NCBI GenBank assembly: GCA_005405945.1 | Contig: BJHW01000001.1 | Location: 6,510,001-6,574,000 of the forward strand | Length of the DNA: 64,000 nucleotides | Source of the DNA: Streptomyces violaceusniger | GTDB taxonomy: Bacteria > Actinomycetota > Actinomycetes > Streptomycetales > Streptomycetaceae | Direction: 5' to 3' | Position numbers and translations under genes: made by a program | Part shown: positions 52,381-62,720 of the stretch, one piece after another | How the letters are laid out: each line of letters starts with the position of its first letter | How positions within the stretch are numbered: the first letter of the stretch is position 1 | Notes under the pieces: generated by a model | The model's input: the letters and a program-made list of their open reading frames with translations, nothing else | Database searches by the model: none | What the model was told of the DNA's origin: nothing

Positions 52381-52432
52381 CGACCGGCGGGGCGTGCTCG
52401 CGGGGGCGACCGGCGGGGCGTGCTCGCGGGGG
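52381..52432. repeat. 26-bp perfect tandem duplication
   Basis: CGACCGGCGGGGCGTGCTCG plus CGGGGG occurs twice in tandem (52381-52406 and 52407-52432) in the 339-bp gap upstream of the binding-protein gene. The rest of the gap 52337-52675 shows no gene; promoter elements were not pinned down. Confidence 0.85.
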
Positions 52433-52675
52433 CGTTCGGCTGGCACCGGCCGGCTCCGTGGGTGGGCTGGTCGGCGGGGTCGTATCGGGACCATACCGAC
52501 GGGGCCGGGACGATGGCGTTGCCGAAGTATTGCGCCACCTGACGGTGGCTTTCCCACCCCTTCTGCCTGCGGGTTCGTCTCCGCGGCGGCAAGATCTGCC
52601 ACTGTGCGCGGCGGGCCCCCGGCGCGCGGGAGCGCCAGGGGCCCGGGGCGCCGGATGGGGTCCGGCGCCGTGGGT

Positions 52676-53173
52676 TCAGCCGGTCGGGAGGCCGGTCGGC
52701 AGATCGGTCGGGAGGCCGGAGGGCAGCGACGTCGGAAGGCCCGAGGGGAGGTCGCTGGGCGAGGTCGTCTTGATGAAGGTGTCATTCTTGGCGAGCGCGT
52801 CCCAGTCGACCGTGAGGGTCTTGCCGTCCGCGCTCGCGGTGACCTTGCCCGCGCTGCGGTCGGTGTTGCCGTCGGCGCACTTGAGCATGAGCATCTTCCC
52901 GCCCATGTCGGCGTACTCGCCGTTGCAGATGTGCTTGTCGGCCATCAGTACGGCCTTCTTGCCGCTGATGGACAGGATGACGGCCCCGTCACCGGCCTTC
53001 GCCACATAGGTGCCGGAGACCTTCGTGTCCGCGCCCCCCTCCGCCGGGGCGCTCGACGCGGAGGAGGGGTCCTTGGAGGTGTCCTTCTTGTCGTCGCCAC
53101 CGTCACTGCCGCATGCGGTCAGCAGCAGGGCTGCCGCCGCCACCGTGCCGGCGATGCTCACTGCCTTCTTCAC
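52676..53173 (-). CDS. Secreted lipoprotein with PSGLPT repeat tail
   Basis: This 165-aa lipoprotein has signal MKKAVSIAGTVAAAALLL with lipobox LTAC, a Ser/Asp-rich linker and a small beta domain (GTYVAKAGDGAVILSISGKKAVLMAD) with two Cys (HICNGEY and LKCADG) that could form a disulfide. The C-terminus is a repetitive (S/T)-D-L-P-(S/T)-G-L-P segment. GTG 53173 follows GAGGAG. Function unknown. Confidence 0.85.
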   Translation of the reverse strand: MKKAVSIAGTVAAAALLLTACGSDGGDDKKDTSKDPSSASSAPAEGGADTKVSGTYVAKAGDGAVILSISGKKAVLMADKHICNGEYADMGGKMLMLKCADGNTDRSAGKVTASADGKTLTVDWDALAKNDTFIKTTSPSDLPSGLPTSLPSGLPTDLPTGLPTG

Positions 53174-53233
53174 GTGCTTCTCCTCGGTCGTCCGGGATCG
53201 TCAGGGCAGGAGCACGACAAATTAGCAGCCGCG

Positions 53234-54484
53234 TCAGGGCGTGGCCGGGAGGACCTGGCCGGTCACCTCGCCCAGGCCGATACGGGTCCCCTGCGGGCCC
53301 GGCGCCCAGGCCGTGACGGTCACCTCGTCCCCGTCCTCAAGGAAGGCGCGGGTGCCGTCGGGGAGCCGCAGGGGGGCGCGGCCGCCCCAGGTGAGTTCGA
53401 GGAGACAGCCGAGCTCGTCCGGGCGCGGACCGCTGACCGTGCCGGAGGCGAAGAGGTCGCCGGTGCGCAGCGAGGCGCCGTTCACCGTCAGGTGGGCGAG
53501 CTGCTGGGCCGCGGTCCAGTACATGGCGGAGAAGGGCGGGCGGGAGATCGTGTGGCCGTTGAGGGCGACCTCCAGGCGCAGATCGAGTCCGCCGGGCTCG
53601 GCGGCGCTGTCGTCCAGGTAGGGGAGGGGCGGGACGTCGCGGGCGGGAGGGCTGGTACGGGCCGCGGTGAGGGCGTCCAGCGGGGTGACCCACGCGGCGA
53701 GGGAGGTGGCGAAGGACTTGCCGAGGAAGGGGCCGAGCGGGCGGTACTCCCAGGCCTGGATGTCGCGCGCGGACCAGTCGTTGAGCAGACAGACGCCGAA
53801 GACGTGGTCGTGGAACCCGGAGAGCGGCACCGGTGTATTCACAGTGGAAGGGGCGCCGACGACGAAGGCCACCTCCGCTTCGAAGTCGAGGCGCAGGGAG
53901 GGGCCGAAGACCGGAGTGGGGGAGGAAGCGTGTGGTGCGGAGGTATCGGCCGGGGGCAGATGCTGGCCCTGCGGGCGGACGATGGGCGTGCCCGAGACGA
54001 GGATGGTGCCGGCCCGGCCGTGGTAGCCGATCGGCATGTGCTTCCAGTTGGGGGTGAGCGCCTCGCCGTCGGGGCGGAAGATCCTGCCCGTGTTGGTGGC
54101 GTGGTGCTCGCTCGCATAGAAGTCGGCGTAGTCGGCCACCTCGAAGGGGAGGTGGAGCGCCACGGTGGGGAGGGGGTGCATCAGCGGCTCGATGGTCGAG
54201 CGGTGCGCCGGGTCGGTGAGCCAGTCGAGCACCTCGGCCCGCACGGCCTGCCAGACCGGGCGGCCCGCGGCCATCAGCGGGTTGAGGGTGTCGGCGCCCA
54301 GCGGCTCGGCGTGCGGCGAGGCGGTGGCGGCCGCGGCGGCGCCCACGTCGAGCACATGGTTTCCGTAGCGCACCCCGATTTTCCGCAGATGAGGAGCGTG
54401 CGGCGCGGTGAAGACGCCATAGGGGAGGTTGTGCGGGCCGAAGGGGTCGCCTTCGGGCAGGTCCAGCGGGGATCGCTGCGGCAT
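53234..54484 (-). CDS. fahA: Fumarylacetoacetase
   Basis: This 416-aa enzyme is the last in tyrosine/homogentisate degradation, splitting fumarylacetoacetate to fumarate and acetoacetate. Landmarks are DFYASEHHATNTGRIFRP, MPIGYHGRAG, RLDFEAEVAFVVG, LLNDWSARDIQAWEYRPLGPFLGKSF and the C-terminal FASGTVSGPRPDELGCLLEL and FLEDGDEVTVTAW. The metal-binding acidic residues (D in DFYA, E in EAEVAF) are present. ATG 54484 is the start; no other tyrosine-pathway gene is adjacent. Confidence 0.95.
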   Translation of the reverse strand: MPQRSPLDLPEGDPFGPHNLPYGVFTAPHAPHLRKIGVRYGNHVLDVGAAAAATASPHAEPLGADTLNPLMAAGRPVWQAVRAEVLDWLTDPAHRSTIEPLMHPLPTVALHLPFEVADYADFYASEHHATNTGRIFRPDGEALTPNWKHMPIGYHGRAGTILVSGTPIVRPQGQHLPPADTSAPHASSPTPVFGPSLRLDFEAEVAFVVGAPSTVNTPVPLSGFHDHVFGVCLLNDWSARDIQAWEYRPLGPFLGKSFATSLAAWVTPLDALTAARTSPPARDVPPLPYLDDSAAEPGGLDLRLEVALNGHTISRPPFSAMYWTAAQQLAHLTVNGASLRTGDLFASGTVSGPRPDELGCLLELTWGGRAPLRLPDGTRAFLEDGDEVTVTAWAPGPQGTRIGLGEVTGQVLPATP

Positions 54485-54829
54485 CGGGGCTGCCTCGCCT
54501 TCTCCTCGTCACTGTGGGACGCAGCACACCCTAAGGCGCGGCGCGTGCGGGGAAGGCCCAGGGCAAGGCCGGCACCGGCCCCCCTCGACGGCCGGTTCGG
54601 TGGACCGTCCGGCGGTCCGGTCGAGCGGCCGGGTGGGGTCCGGGGCATGAATGATCTGCTGCGATCGCGGTACTGCGATGTGAAGCGGTCGGTTCGGGTG
54701 AGAACGGTGAGAGGCGCACAAGGCGGGAAGGCGCCCACTGTGATCGATACCCGACCGGATACGCTGCCTGTTGGTGGAGACAGCGACACATCGACATTCG
54801 CGTCATTCGTAGGCAGACAGGAGTACCCC

Positions 54830-55840
54830 GTGAGCTTCGTCGGGCCCTTGGGGCTGAGCGTGCGGGACCGGACTCTGGAAGCCGACACCCTGGCCGGGCT
54901 GACGGCGGTCGAAGAGGGCCTGCTGGAGGCCACCAAAAGCGATGTCCCCTTCATCACGGAGGCCGCCCAGCATCTGGTGCGGGCCGGGGGGAAGCGGTTC
55001 CGCCCCCTGCTGGTGCTGCTGGGCGCGCAGTTCGGTGACCCCCACGCACCCGGAGTGGTGCCCTCGGCGGTGGTCGTCGAGCTCACCCATCTGGCGACGC
55101 TGTACCACGACGATGTGATGGACGAGGCGGAGGTGCGGCGCGGCGTCTCCAGCGCCAACGCCCGCTGGGGCAACTCGGTGGCCGTCCTCACCGGCGACTT
55201 CCTCTTCGCCCGGGCCTCGCACATCCTGGCCGACCTCGGCCCCGAGGCGGTGCGGGTCCAGGCGGAGGCGTTCGAGCGGCTGGTCACCGGCCAGATCCTG
55301 GAGACGGCGGGCCCCCGCGACGGCCGTGACCCGGTCGAGCACTACCTGGATGTGCTGGCCGGCAAGACGGGCTCGCTGATCGCCGTCTCCGGCCGGTTCG
55401 GGGCGATGATGTCGGGCGCCGACGAGAGCATCGTCAGCATCCTCACCCAGTACGGCGAGCGGCTCGGCATGGCCTTCCAGCTCGCCGACGACCTCCTGGA
55501 CATCGCCAGCGACAGCCATGAGTCCGGCAAGACCCCCGGCACCGATCTGCGCGAGGGCGTGGCCACCCTGCCCGTGCTCTATGTGCGGGAGCAGGCCGAG
55601 GCGACCGGTTCGGCCGCGGACCGCGAGCTGTGCGAGCTGCTCGCGGGCGATCTCACCGATGACGCGCGCCATGCCGAGGTGCTGCGGCGGCTGCGCGCCC
55701 ATCCGGCGCTGGAGCGGGCCCGCCGGGTCACGATCCGCTACGCGGCGGAGGCCCGTTCGATGCTGGCGCCGCTGCCCGAGGGCCCGGCGAAGGCGGCCCT
55801 CGAGGGGCTGTGCGACGCGGTGGTCCACCGGGCCGGGTGA
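54830..55840 (+). CDS. Long-chain trans-polyprenyl diphosphate synthase
   Basis: This 336-aa prenyl chain elongase has the first Asp-rich motif (LYHDDVMDEAEVRRG, D94-D98) and second Asp-rich motif (FQLADDLLDIASD), plus GGKRFRPLLVLLGAQ and the KTGSL element. The product is probably the C45 chain for MK-9 and thus the donor used by MqnP. Chain length cannot be read from sequence with certainty. AGGAG is six bases before GTG 54830. Confidence 0.92.
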   Translation: MSFVGPLGLSVRDRTLEADTLAGLTAVEEGLLEATKSDVPFITEAAQHLVRAGGKRFRPLLVLLGAQFGDPHAPGVVPSAVVVELTHLATLYHDDVMDEAEVRRGVSSANARWGNSVAVLTGDFLFARASHILADLGPEAVRVQAEAFERLVTGQILETAGPRDGRDPVEHYLDVLAGKTGSLIAVSGRFGAMMSGADESIVSILTQYGERLGMAFQLADDLLDIASDSHESGKTPGTDLREGVATLPVLYVREQAEATGSAADRELCELLAGDLTDDARHAEVLRRLRAHPALERARRVTIRYAAEARSMLAPLPEGPAKAALEGLCDAVVHRAG

Positions 55841-56082
55841 CCCCCGCCCGGCGCCCGTTCCATCCGGACCGGCCCCCGGCGCCGGGGAGCCTGTCCCTGA
55901 CTTCCGGTGGAGCGGCGTCATACCCGAGCATTACGCCGAGGTGATCCTGCGGGCTGACGCGCCACGTCGAACGATTTGGTGGGATGAAAAGACCACCACA
56001 TGGCGGGATCGGGTGACAATGGCCCGAGAGGTGGACGAGTGCAAGCTGACGAACCGCCGCCGACGACGGAGGTAGAGCACAC

Positions 56083-57327
56083 ATGGCACGGATCCGACCG
56101 ACACAGGTCGCCGACGACGGCTTCTGGGATGAAGAGCGGCCATCACGAAGGAAGAAGGCCGCCCGGTACGCCGCTCCGGTCGCCGTCGCGGGCATCGCGG
56201 CGGCGACCATAGGACTGGTCCCGGCGCTCGCCAGCACCGGTGACCCCAATCTGCCGAAGATCTCGGCACAAGAGCTCATCAGCAAGATGGCGGCATCGGA
56301 CGCCCAGCAGCTGTCCGGTTCGGTGAAGATCACCACCGATCTGGGCATCCCCTCGCTCCCCGGCGGCGGCTCCCTCGCCGACCTCGGCGGGGCACAGGGC
56401 GGCGACGCGTCCGCCGCGCCCGAGTCCAAGCTGATGGAGCTGATCTCCGGCTCCCACACCCTGCGGGTGGCCACCGACGGCCCCGACAAGCAGCGGGTGT
56501 CGATCGTCGAGAACGCCGCCGAGTACAGCATGATCCACAATGGCGACGAGGTCTGGGCGTACGACAGCGGGAGCAACTCCGCCTACCACGCCACCGCCCC
56601 GAAGGACGCGAAGGCCAAGGGCGACCACCGGCAGGACGTGCCGAAGGACCTCCGGGACGCCACGCCCCAGAAGATCGCCAAGACGGTGCTCTCCTCCGTG
56701 GACGACACCACCGACGTGACCGTCGACGGCACCTCCCGGGTCGCCGGGCGGGACGCTTACGACCTGCTGATCAAGCCCAAGCAGAACAGCGATTCCACGG
56801 TCGGATCCGTCCGTATCGCGGTGGACGCGGACAACGGTGTCCCGCTGAAGTTCACGCTCTCCCCGAAGAGCGGCGGCAAGGCGATCATCGACGTGGGCTT
56901 CACCACGGTGGACTTCGGCAAGCCCAAGGCCGGCACCTTCAACTTCACGCCGCCCAAGGGTGCCAAGGTCACCGAGGAGCCCAAGGCCGACCGGAAGGAC
57001 GCACCGAAGGGCTTCGGCACCAAGGACTTCAAGGACGCCCAGGGCGCCCTGTCCGGTCTGAAGGTCATCGGCGACGGCTGGGACTCGGTCGCCCGGCTCG
57101 ACACCCCCGGCGGCGCAGCGGCGCCCACGGCACCCGGTGGCGACAGCGGCCCGGGCGCGGCCTCCGGCCTCCTCGGCGGCTTCGGCAAGGAGGTCAAGGG
57201 GAAGTTCGGCTCCGGCACCGTGGTCAGCACCCGGCTGGTGAACGCGCTGCTCACCGACGACGGCAAGGTGTTCGTCGGCGCGGTCGACAAGGACGCCCTG
57301 GTCAAGGCCGCCAACGCCGCCAAGTGA
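56083..57327 (+). CDS. Membrane-anchored LolA-like (DUF2092) lipoprotein-carrier-fold protein
   Basis: This 414-aa protein has a cytoplasmic N-terminus rich in Arg/Lys and one hydrophobic segment (YAAPVAVAGIAAATIGLVPAL, ~30-50). An extracytoplasmic LolA/LppX-like beta domain (LISKMAASDAQQLSGSVKIT...WAYDSGSNSAYHAT...VDGTSRVAGRDAYDLLI) and a long C-terminal extension follow. GGAGG lies upstream of ATG 56083. The two ABC-exporter genes follow by 72 bp, so it may serve that system. Ligand unknown. Confidence 0.82.
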   Translation: MARIRPTQVADDGFWDEERPSRRKKAARYAAPVAVAGIAAATIGLVPALASTGDPNLPKISAQELISKMAASDAQQLSGSVKITTDLGIPSLPGGGSLADLGGAQGGDASAAPESKLMELISGSHTLRVATDGPDKQRVSIVENAAEYSMIHNGDEVWAYDSGSNSAYHATAPKDAKAKGDHRQDVPKDLRDATPQKIAKTVLSSVDDTTDVTVDGTSRVAGRDAYDLLIKPKQNSDSTVGSVRIAVDADNGVPLKFTLSPKSGGKAIIDVGFTTVDFGKPKAGTFNFTPPKGAKVTEEPKADRKDAPKGFGTKDFKDAQGALSGLKVIGDGWDSVARLDTPGGAAAPTAPGGDSGPGAASGLLGGFGKEVKGKFGSGTVVSTRLVNALLTDDGKVFVGAVDKDALVKAANAAK

Positions 57328-57399
57328 GCCCACTGGCCGCATAAGGCGCGGTGACGGACGACGTAGGGCGCGGATACGACGCAGAACGAAGGGGAGCCC

Positions 57400-58369
<970 letters not shown>

Positions 58370-58383
<14 letters not shown>

Positions 58384-59293
58384 CGAACCGAGGGTGGCCG
58401 GCACCGGCGCACGGGCCGAGCGGGCCGCGAACCCGCCCCGCCCGAGCCCGCTGTGGGCCCTGGCGCTCTTCCGTTCCGAGCTGACCACCACCCTCCGCCG
58501 CTGGCGAACCCTGGCCCTGCTCGGGGTGCTCGCGCTGATCCCGATCCTCATCGGCGTCGCGGTGAAGATCGAGACCAGCGACGGCGGCAGCTTCGGCGGC
58601 GGCCGTGGGGGAGACGGGCAGGGCCCCGCCTTCTTCGCCCAGATCACCAACAACGGGATCTTCCTGGTCTTCGCGTCACTCGCGGCGACGCTGCCGGTCT
58701 TCCTGCCGATGGTGATCGCCGTGATCGCCGGTGACACCATCGCCGGTGAGGCGGGCTCCGGGACGCTGCGCTATCTGCTGGTCGCCCCCGCAGGGCGGAC
58801 CCGTCTGCTGCTGGCCAAATTCACCACCACCATGGCCTTCTGCCTGATCGCGACCCTGGTGGTGGCCTTCTCGGGCCTGGTGACGGGGGCGCTGCTGTTC
58901 CCGCTCGGCGATGTCACGCTGATCTCGGGCATCACCGTCTCGTTCGACGAAGCGCTGCTCCGCGCGCTCGGCGTGGCCGCCCTGGTGGCCCTGTCGCTGG
59001 TGGGGATCGCCACGGTGGGGCTGTTCATCTCCACCCTCACCAGCAGCGGGATCGCGGCCATGGCCACGACGGTGGGGCTGGTGATCACCGCGCAGATCCT
59101 CGACACCATCCCGCAGCTGCACGCGATCCACCCGTACCTCTTCCCGCACTACTGGCTCAGCTTCGCCGATCTCCTCCGCGAGCCGGTCTACTGGGACGAG
59201 CTGGTCAAGAACCTGGGGCTGCAGGGGCTGTACGTGGCCGTGTTCGGCTCGGCGGCCTGGGCCCGGTTCACCGCGAAGGACATCACGGCCTGA
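58370..59293 (+). CDS. ABC-2-type permease
   Basis: This 307-aa membrane protein has six predicted helices in the ABC-2 arrangement (FLVFASLAATLPVFLPMVIAVIAGDTIAGEAGSGTLRYLLVAP...). The conserved AGDTIAGEAGSGTLRYLL loop is the hallmark of this family. It partners with the ATPase upstream in an exporter of unknown substrate. ATG 58370 lies within the end of the ATPase gene. Confidence 0.93.
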
Positions 59294-59365
59294 GCGGGCC
59301 TGGGTGGCCTGGGCGACCTGAGCGGGCCTGAGCCGGCGGAGCCGAACACGGCACATCATCCGGGG

Positions 59366-60373
59366 TCAGGCGCCGCCGAGCGTCCAGACCGCGTAGGCGA
59401 TGGCGTCGCTGTTGCGGTCCAGGGCGGTGTCGTCGATGTTGCTCGAGGTGTCGCAGGAGCGGTGGTAGCAGCGGTCGAACGCCTGACCGGAGGTGCCGCC
59501 CCACTTCTGGGCCTGGGCGGCGGTCTTGATGTAGTCGGCGCCGCTGAAGAGACCGCCCACCGGGATGCCCTTGTTCTTGAACGGCGCGTGGTCGGAGCGG
59601 CCGTCGCCCTCGGTCTCGATCTCGGTGGGCACGCCCTTGGCGGAGAAGAACGCCTTGAAGACCGACTCGATCCCGGGGTCGTCGTCATAGACGAAGTAGC
59701 CGGGGTTGGGCGAGCCGATCATGTCGAAGTTGAGATAGCCGTCGATCTTCGCCCGTTCGGCCGACGGCAGGTTGTTGATGTAGTAGCTGGAGCCGACCAT
59801 TCCCCGCTCCTCGGCGCCCCACCAGGCGAACCGCAGATGCTTGGTGGGCTTCGCGCCCTGGCGGGCGACGGTGAGCGCGGTCTCCAGGATTCCGGCGGAG
59901 CCCGAGCCGTTGTCGTTGATCCCGGGGCCCGCGGTGACGGAGTCGAGGTGGGCCCCGGAGAACACCACGTTGTTGGTGTCGCCGCCGGGCCAGTCGGCGA
60001 TGAGGTTGTAGCCGGTGGCACCGCCGGAGGTGAACTGCTGCACGGTGGTGGTGTATCCGGCGGCGTCCAGCTTGCCCTTGATGTAGTCGAGCGACGCCTT
60101 GTAACCGGGGCGGCCATGGGCCCGGTTGCCGCCGTTGGCGGTGGCGATGGACTGCAGCTGGGTCAGATGGGCCTTCACATTGGCCACAGAGATGTCCGGC
60201 GCCGCGAGGGTGGAAGGGGCTGCCGCGGTGTGCCGGGCCGATGCGGCGGCGGAGGTGGCGGAGGTGGCGGGGGCGGCCGAGACCAGGGCGGCGACCGCCG
60301 TACCGGCGGCGGCCATGGCGGCCGTACGCCATATCAGGGATCTTCGGGGGCGGGCTTGCGCGCATGAGGACAT
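59366..60373 (-). CDS. Secreted M28-family zinc aminopeptidase
   Basis: This 335-aa exported peptidase has a signal sequence (RRSLIWRTAAMAAAGTAVAALVSAAPATS). Zinc ligands and the catalytic acid are visible: His in SGAHLDSV, bridging Asp in INDNGSGSAG, Glu-Glu in WGAEERGMVGS, Asp in LNFDMIGSPN and His in DRCYHRSCD. It resembles the Streptomyces griseus aminopeptidase catalytic domain but lacks a C-terminal P-like domain. Cys in CYHRSC may form a disulfide. The 231-bp gap upstream carries short GTGCGGTG repeats and no gene. Confidence 0.93.
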   Translation of the reverse strand: MSSCAQARPRRSLIWRTAAMAAAGTAVAALVSAAPATSATSAAASARHTAAAPSTLAAPDISVANVKAHLTQLQSIATANGGNRAHGRPGYKASLDYIKGKLDAAGYTTTVQQFTSGGATGYNLIADWPGGDTNNVVFSGAHLDSVTAGPGINDNGSGSAGILETALTVARQGAKPTKHLRFAWWGAEERGMVGSSYYINNLPSAERAKIDGYLNFDMIGSPNPGYFVYDDDPGIESVFKAFFSAKGVPTEIETEGDGRSDHAPFKNKGIPVGGLFSGADYIKTAAQAQKWGGTSGQAFDRCYHRSCDTSSNIDDTALDRNSDAIAYAVWTLGGA

Positions 60374-60604
60374 GGGGGGCTCCGGTTCCGAACGGATACA
60401 GGACGGAATGACGTGACGCTGTGTGGTGCACGTGCCCGTCGGGGCGATGGAGCGATGAACCTGCGGTGCGGTGACACTGCGGTGCGATGAACCTGCGGTG
60501 CGGCGAATCCGGGTGCGGTGCAGCGGTGCAGCGGTGAAGCGGTGATGGCGTGAGGCTGATGGTCCGGGTGTGGCTGACTCCGCGTCAAGGGCGGGAACCG
60601 GACA

Positions 60605-61636
60605 TCACCCGCCGGATATCGGTCCCGGCCGGGCATCGGGCACGGCGGCGTCCGAGGCGGCGACCTCCGGCACGACGTCGGCCTCCACTGTCGCCGACAG
60701 CGCCGCCGCCCGCGCGGCGGCGTCGGCCAGCGCCCGCCGCGCCCGCCGGGCGGTGTGCAGCGCGTCCCAGGTCAGCAGCGCGAGCGCGAGCCAGACGAGG
60801 GCGAAGCCCGCCCACCGTTCGGGTGGCATCGACTCGTGGAAGACGGCGAGCCCGAGGACGAACTGGAAGGTCGGCGCCACGTACTGGAGCATCCCGATCG
60901 TCGACAGCGGCAGCCGCACCGCCGACGCCCCGAAGCAGATCAGCGGCAGTGCCGTGACGAAGCCGCAGCTCGCCAGCAGCGCGGCGTGCCCGGCGCCCTC
61001 GCTCGCGAACGTGGCTCCGCCGTGCGCCCCGAGCCAGATCAGGAAGCCGAGGGCGGGCAGGAACTGCACGGCGGTCTCGGCGGCCAGCGACTCCAGCCCG
61101 TCGAGCCCGACCCGCTTCTTGGCCAGGCCGTACGTCGCGAAGCTGAAGGCGAGGGTGAGCGCGATCCACGGCAGCTTGCCGTAGCCCACCGTCAGCACGG
61201 CCACGGCCACCACCCCGACGCCGACCGCCGCCCACTGCGCGGGCCGCAGCCGCTCACGCAGCAGCAGTACCCCGAAGGCGATGCTGACCAGCGGGTTGAT
61301 GAAGTATCCGAGCGCGGTCTCCACCACATGCCCGCTGTTGACGCCCCAGATGTACAGACCCCAGTTGACCGAGATCACGGTCGCGGCGAGCGCGATCATG
61401 CCCAGTCGCCGGGGCTGCCGCAGCAGCGGCCGTATCCAGCTCCAGCGGCGCAGCACCAGCAGCACCAGAATGACGGCCGCCAGCGACCACACCATCCGGT
61501 GGGCCAGGATCTCCACCGCCCCGGCGGGCTCCAGCAGCGGCCAGAAGAGCGGTACCAGTCCCCACATGCCGTACGCCGCGAAGCCGTAGAGGAGACCGGT
61601 GCGATCGACGCGGTCCTGCTGGTCCTGCGGCGTCAC
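60605..61636 (-). CDS. rarD: RarD/EamA-family transporter
   Basis: This 343-aa ten-helix drug/metabolite transporter has the RarD N-terminal signature GLLYGFAAYGMWGLVPLFWPLLE and AHRMVWSLAAV, plus ISVNWGLYIWGVNSGHVVETALGYFINPL. Substrate unknown. The ~50-residue cytoplasmic C-terminal tail is Ala-rich. GTG 61636 (MTPQDQQDRVDRTG) follows GGAGGG at good spacing. Confidence 0.9.
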   Translation of the reverse strand: MTPQDQQDRVDRTGLLYGFAAYGMWGLVPLFWPLLEPAGAVEILAHRMVWSLAAVILVLLVLRRWSWIRPLLRQPRRLGMIALAATVISVNWGLYIWGVNSGHVVETALGYFINPLVSIAFGVLLLRERLRPAQWAAVGVGVVAVAVLTVGYGKLPWIALTLAFSFATYGLAKKRVGLDGLESLAAETAVQFLPALGFLIWLGAHGGATFASEGAGHAALLASCGFVTALPLICFGASAVRLPLSTIGMLQYVAPTFQFVLGLAVFHESMPPERWAGFALVWLALALLTWDALHTARRARRALADAAARAAALSATVEADVVPEVAASDAAVPDARPGPISGG

Positions 61637-61706
61637 GGCACCCTCCCCGACGGCATGACGAGCCCCCGGCGGGCCCGTTCCGAGGGTCCGAAGGTAGCGC
61701 CGGTGA

Positions 61707-61754
61707 GGCCCGCCTGTCATTCCCGTATCGGAATACGGTGATGACAGGCGGGCC
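61707..61754 (-). terminator. Very strong hairpin terminator after the SDR gene
   Basis: The 14-bp perfect arms GGCCCGCCTGTCAT (61707-61720) and ATGACAGGCGGGCC (61741-61754) enclose an inner stem CCGTAT/ATACGG. It lies 20 bp beyond the SDR stop codon. Confidence 0.85.
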
Positions 61755-61773
61755 GTGGTGCGTACGGGGCGGG

Positions 61774-62631
61774 TCAGCCCTTCAGCGCGGCCGCCACCGA
61801 GTCCGCGATGGGCGTGGTCGGGCGGCCGATGAGACGGGACAGCTCGCCCGGGGTGGCCGCCAGCCGGCCGCGCTCGATGGCCGCCTCGACATCGGAGAGG
61901 ATCGCGGCGAACGGCTCGGGGACGCCCGCGCCGGTGAGGATGGACTGGTACTCGGCGGGGGAGACGGCGCCGTAGACGATCTCCTTGCCGGACTGCCGGG
62001 CGACCACCTCGGCGTACTCGGCGAAGCCCCAGGCGGTGTCGCCGGACAGCTCGTACACCTTGCCCTCGTGGCCCTCACCGGTCAGGACGGCGACGGCGGC
62101 CGCCGCGTAGTCGGCGCGCGCGGCGGAGGCGACCCGGCCCTCGCCCGCGGCGCCCACGACGGCGCCGTGCTCCAGCACGGTGGAGAGGTTCTCGGTGTAG
62201 TTCTCGTTGTACCAGCCGTTGCGCAGCAGCACGTACGGCAGACCGGAGTCGGTGATCGCCTGCTCGGTGACCTTGTGCTCATCGGCCAGGGAGAAGTCGG
62301 CGGCGGGGCCGCCCAGGATGCTGGTGTAGGCGAGCAGCGCGACACCGGCCTCCTTGGCGGCGTCGATCACGGCCTGGTGCTGCGGCACTCGCTGCCCGAC
62401 CTCGCTGCCGGAGATCAGCAGCACCTTGTCGCCGGCGGCGAAGGCGCCGGCGAGCGTCTCGGGCCGGTTGTAGTCGGCCACATGCAGCCGCACCCCGCGG
62501 TCGGCGAGGTCGGCGGCCTTCGCGGTGTCGCGCACGACCGCGGTGATCTGGTCGGCGGGAACCTTCTCCAGCAGCCCCTCGACGACGAGGCGGCCGAGGT
62601 GGCCGGTGGCTCCGGTGACGACGATGCTCAT
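61774..62631 (-). CDS. NAD(P)H-binding SDR (QorB/NmrA-like quinone oxidoreductase)
   Basis: This 285-aa atypical short-chain dehydrogenase starts MSIVVTGATGHLGRLVVEGL (the TGATGHLG nucleotide loop) and contains LLISGSEVGQRVPQHQAVIDAAKEAGV and LRNGWYNENYTENL. These are typical of QorB/QOR2 proteins that reduce quinones with NADPH. GGAGAG precedes ATG 62631. A TACTT-N6-AAGTA dyad upstream suggests control by a MarR/HxlR-type regulator, which is not encoded nearby. Confidence 0.9.
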   Translation of the reverse strand: MSIVVTGATGHLGRLVVEGLLEKVPADQITAVVRDTAKAADLADRGVRLHVADYNRPETLAGAFAAGDKVLLISGSEVGQRVPQHQAVIDAAKEAGVALLAYTSILGGPAADFSLADEHKVTEQAITDSGLPYVLLRNGWYNENYTENLSTVLEHGAVVGAAGEGRVASAARADYAAAAVAVLTGEGHEGKVYELSGDTAWGFAEYAEVVARQSGKEIVYGAVSPAEYQSILTGAGVPEPFAAILSDVEAAIERGRLAATPGELSRLIGRPTTPIADSVAAALKG

Positions 62632-62697
62632 ATGCGTGACTCTCCTGGTTCGGTATCGGCACACCCACCTTAGGGGAAGCGCTAACCAAAAGAAAGG

Positions 62698-62713
62698 TAC
62701 TTCCGGTTAAGTA
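62698..62713. promoter_or_regulatory. Dyad TACTT-ccggtt-AAGTA upstream of the SDR gene
   Basis: The 16-bp palindrome lies in a short A+T-rich stretch ~70 bp before the SDR start. Its form resembles HxlR/QorR-type operators (TACTT...AAGTA). The regulator is not seen in the window. Confidence 0.5.
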
Positions 62714-62720
62714 AGTGTGT

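Noticed and set aside
51785..54829. Long plus-strand open frame running into the polyprenyl synthase
   Set aside because: It is antisense to the lipoprotein and fumarylacetoacetase genes and low in complexity. A ribosome-binding site and family N-terminus place the synthase start at 54830.
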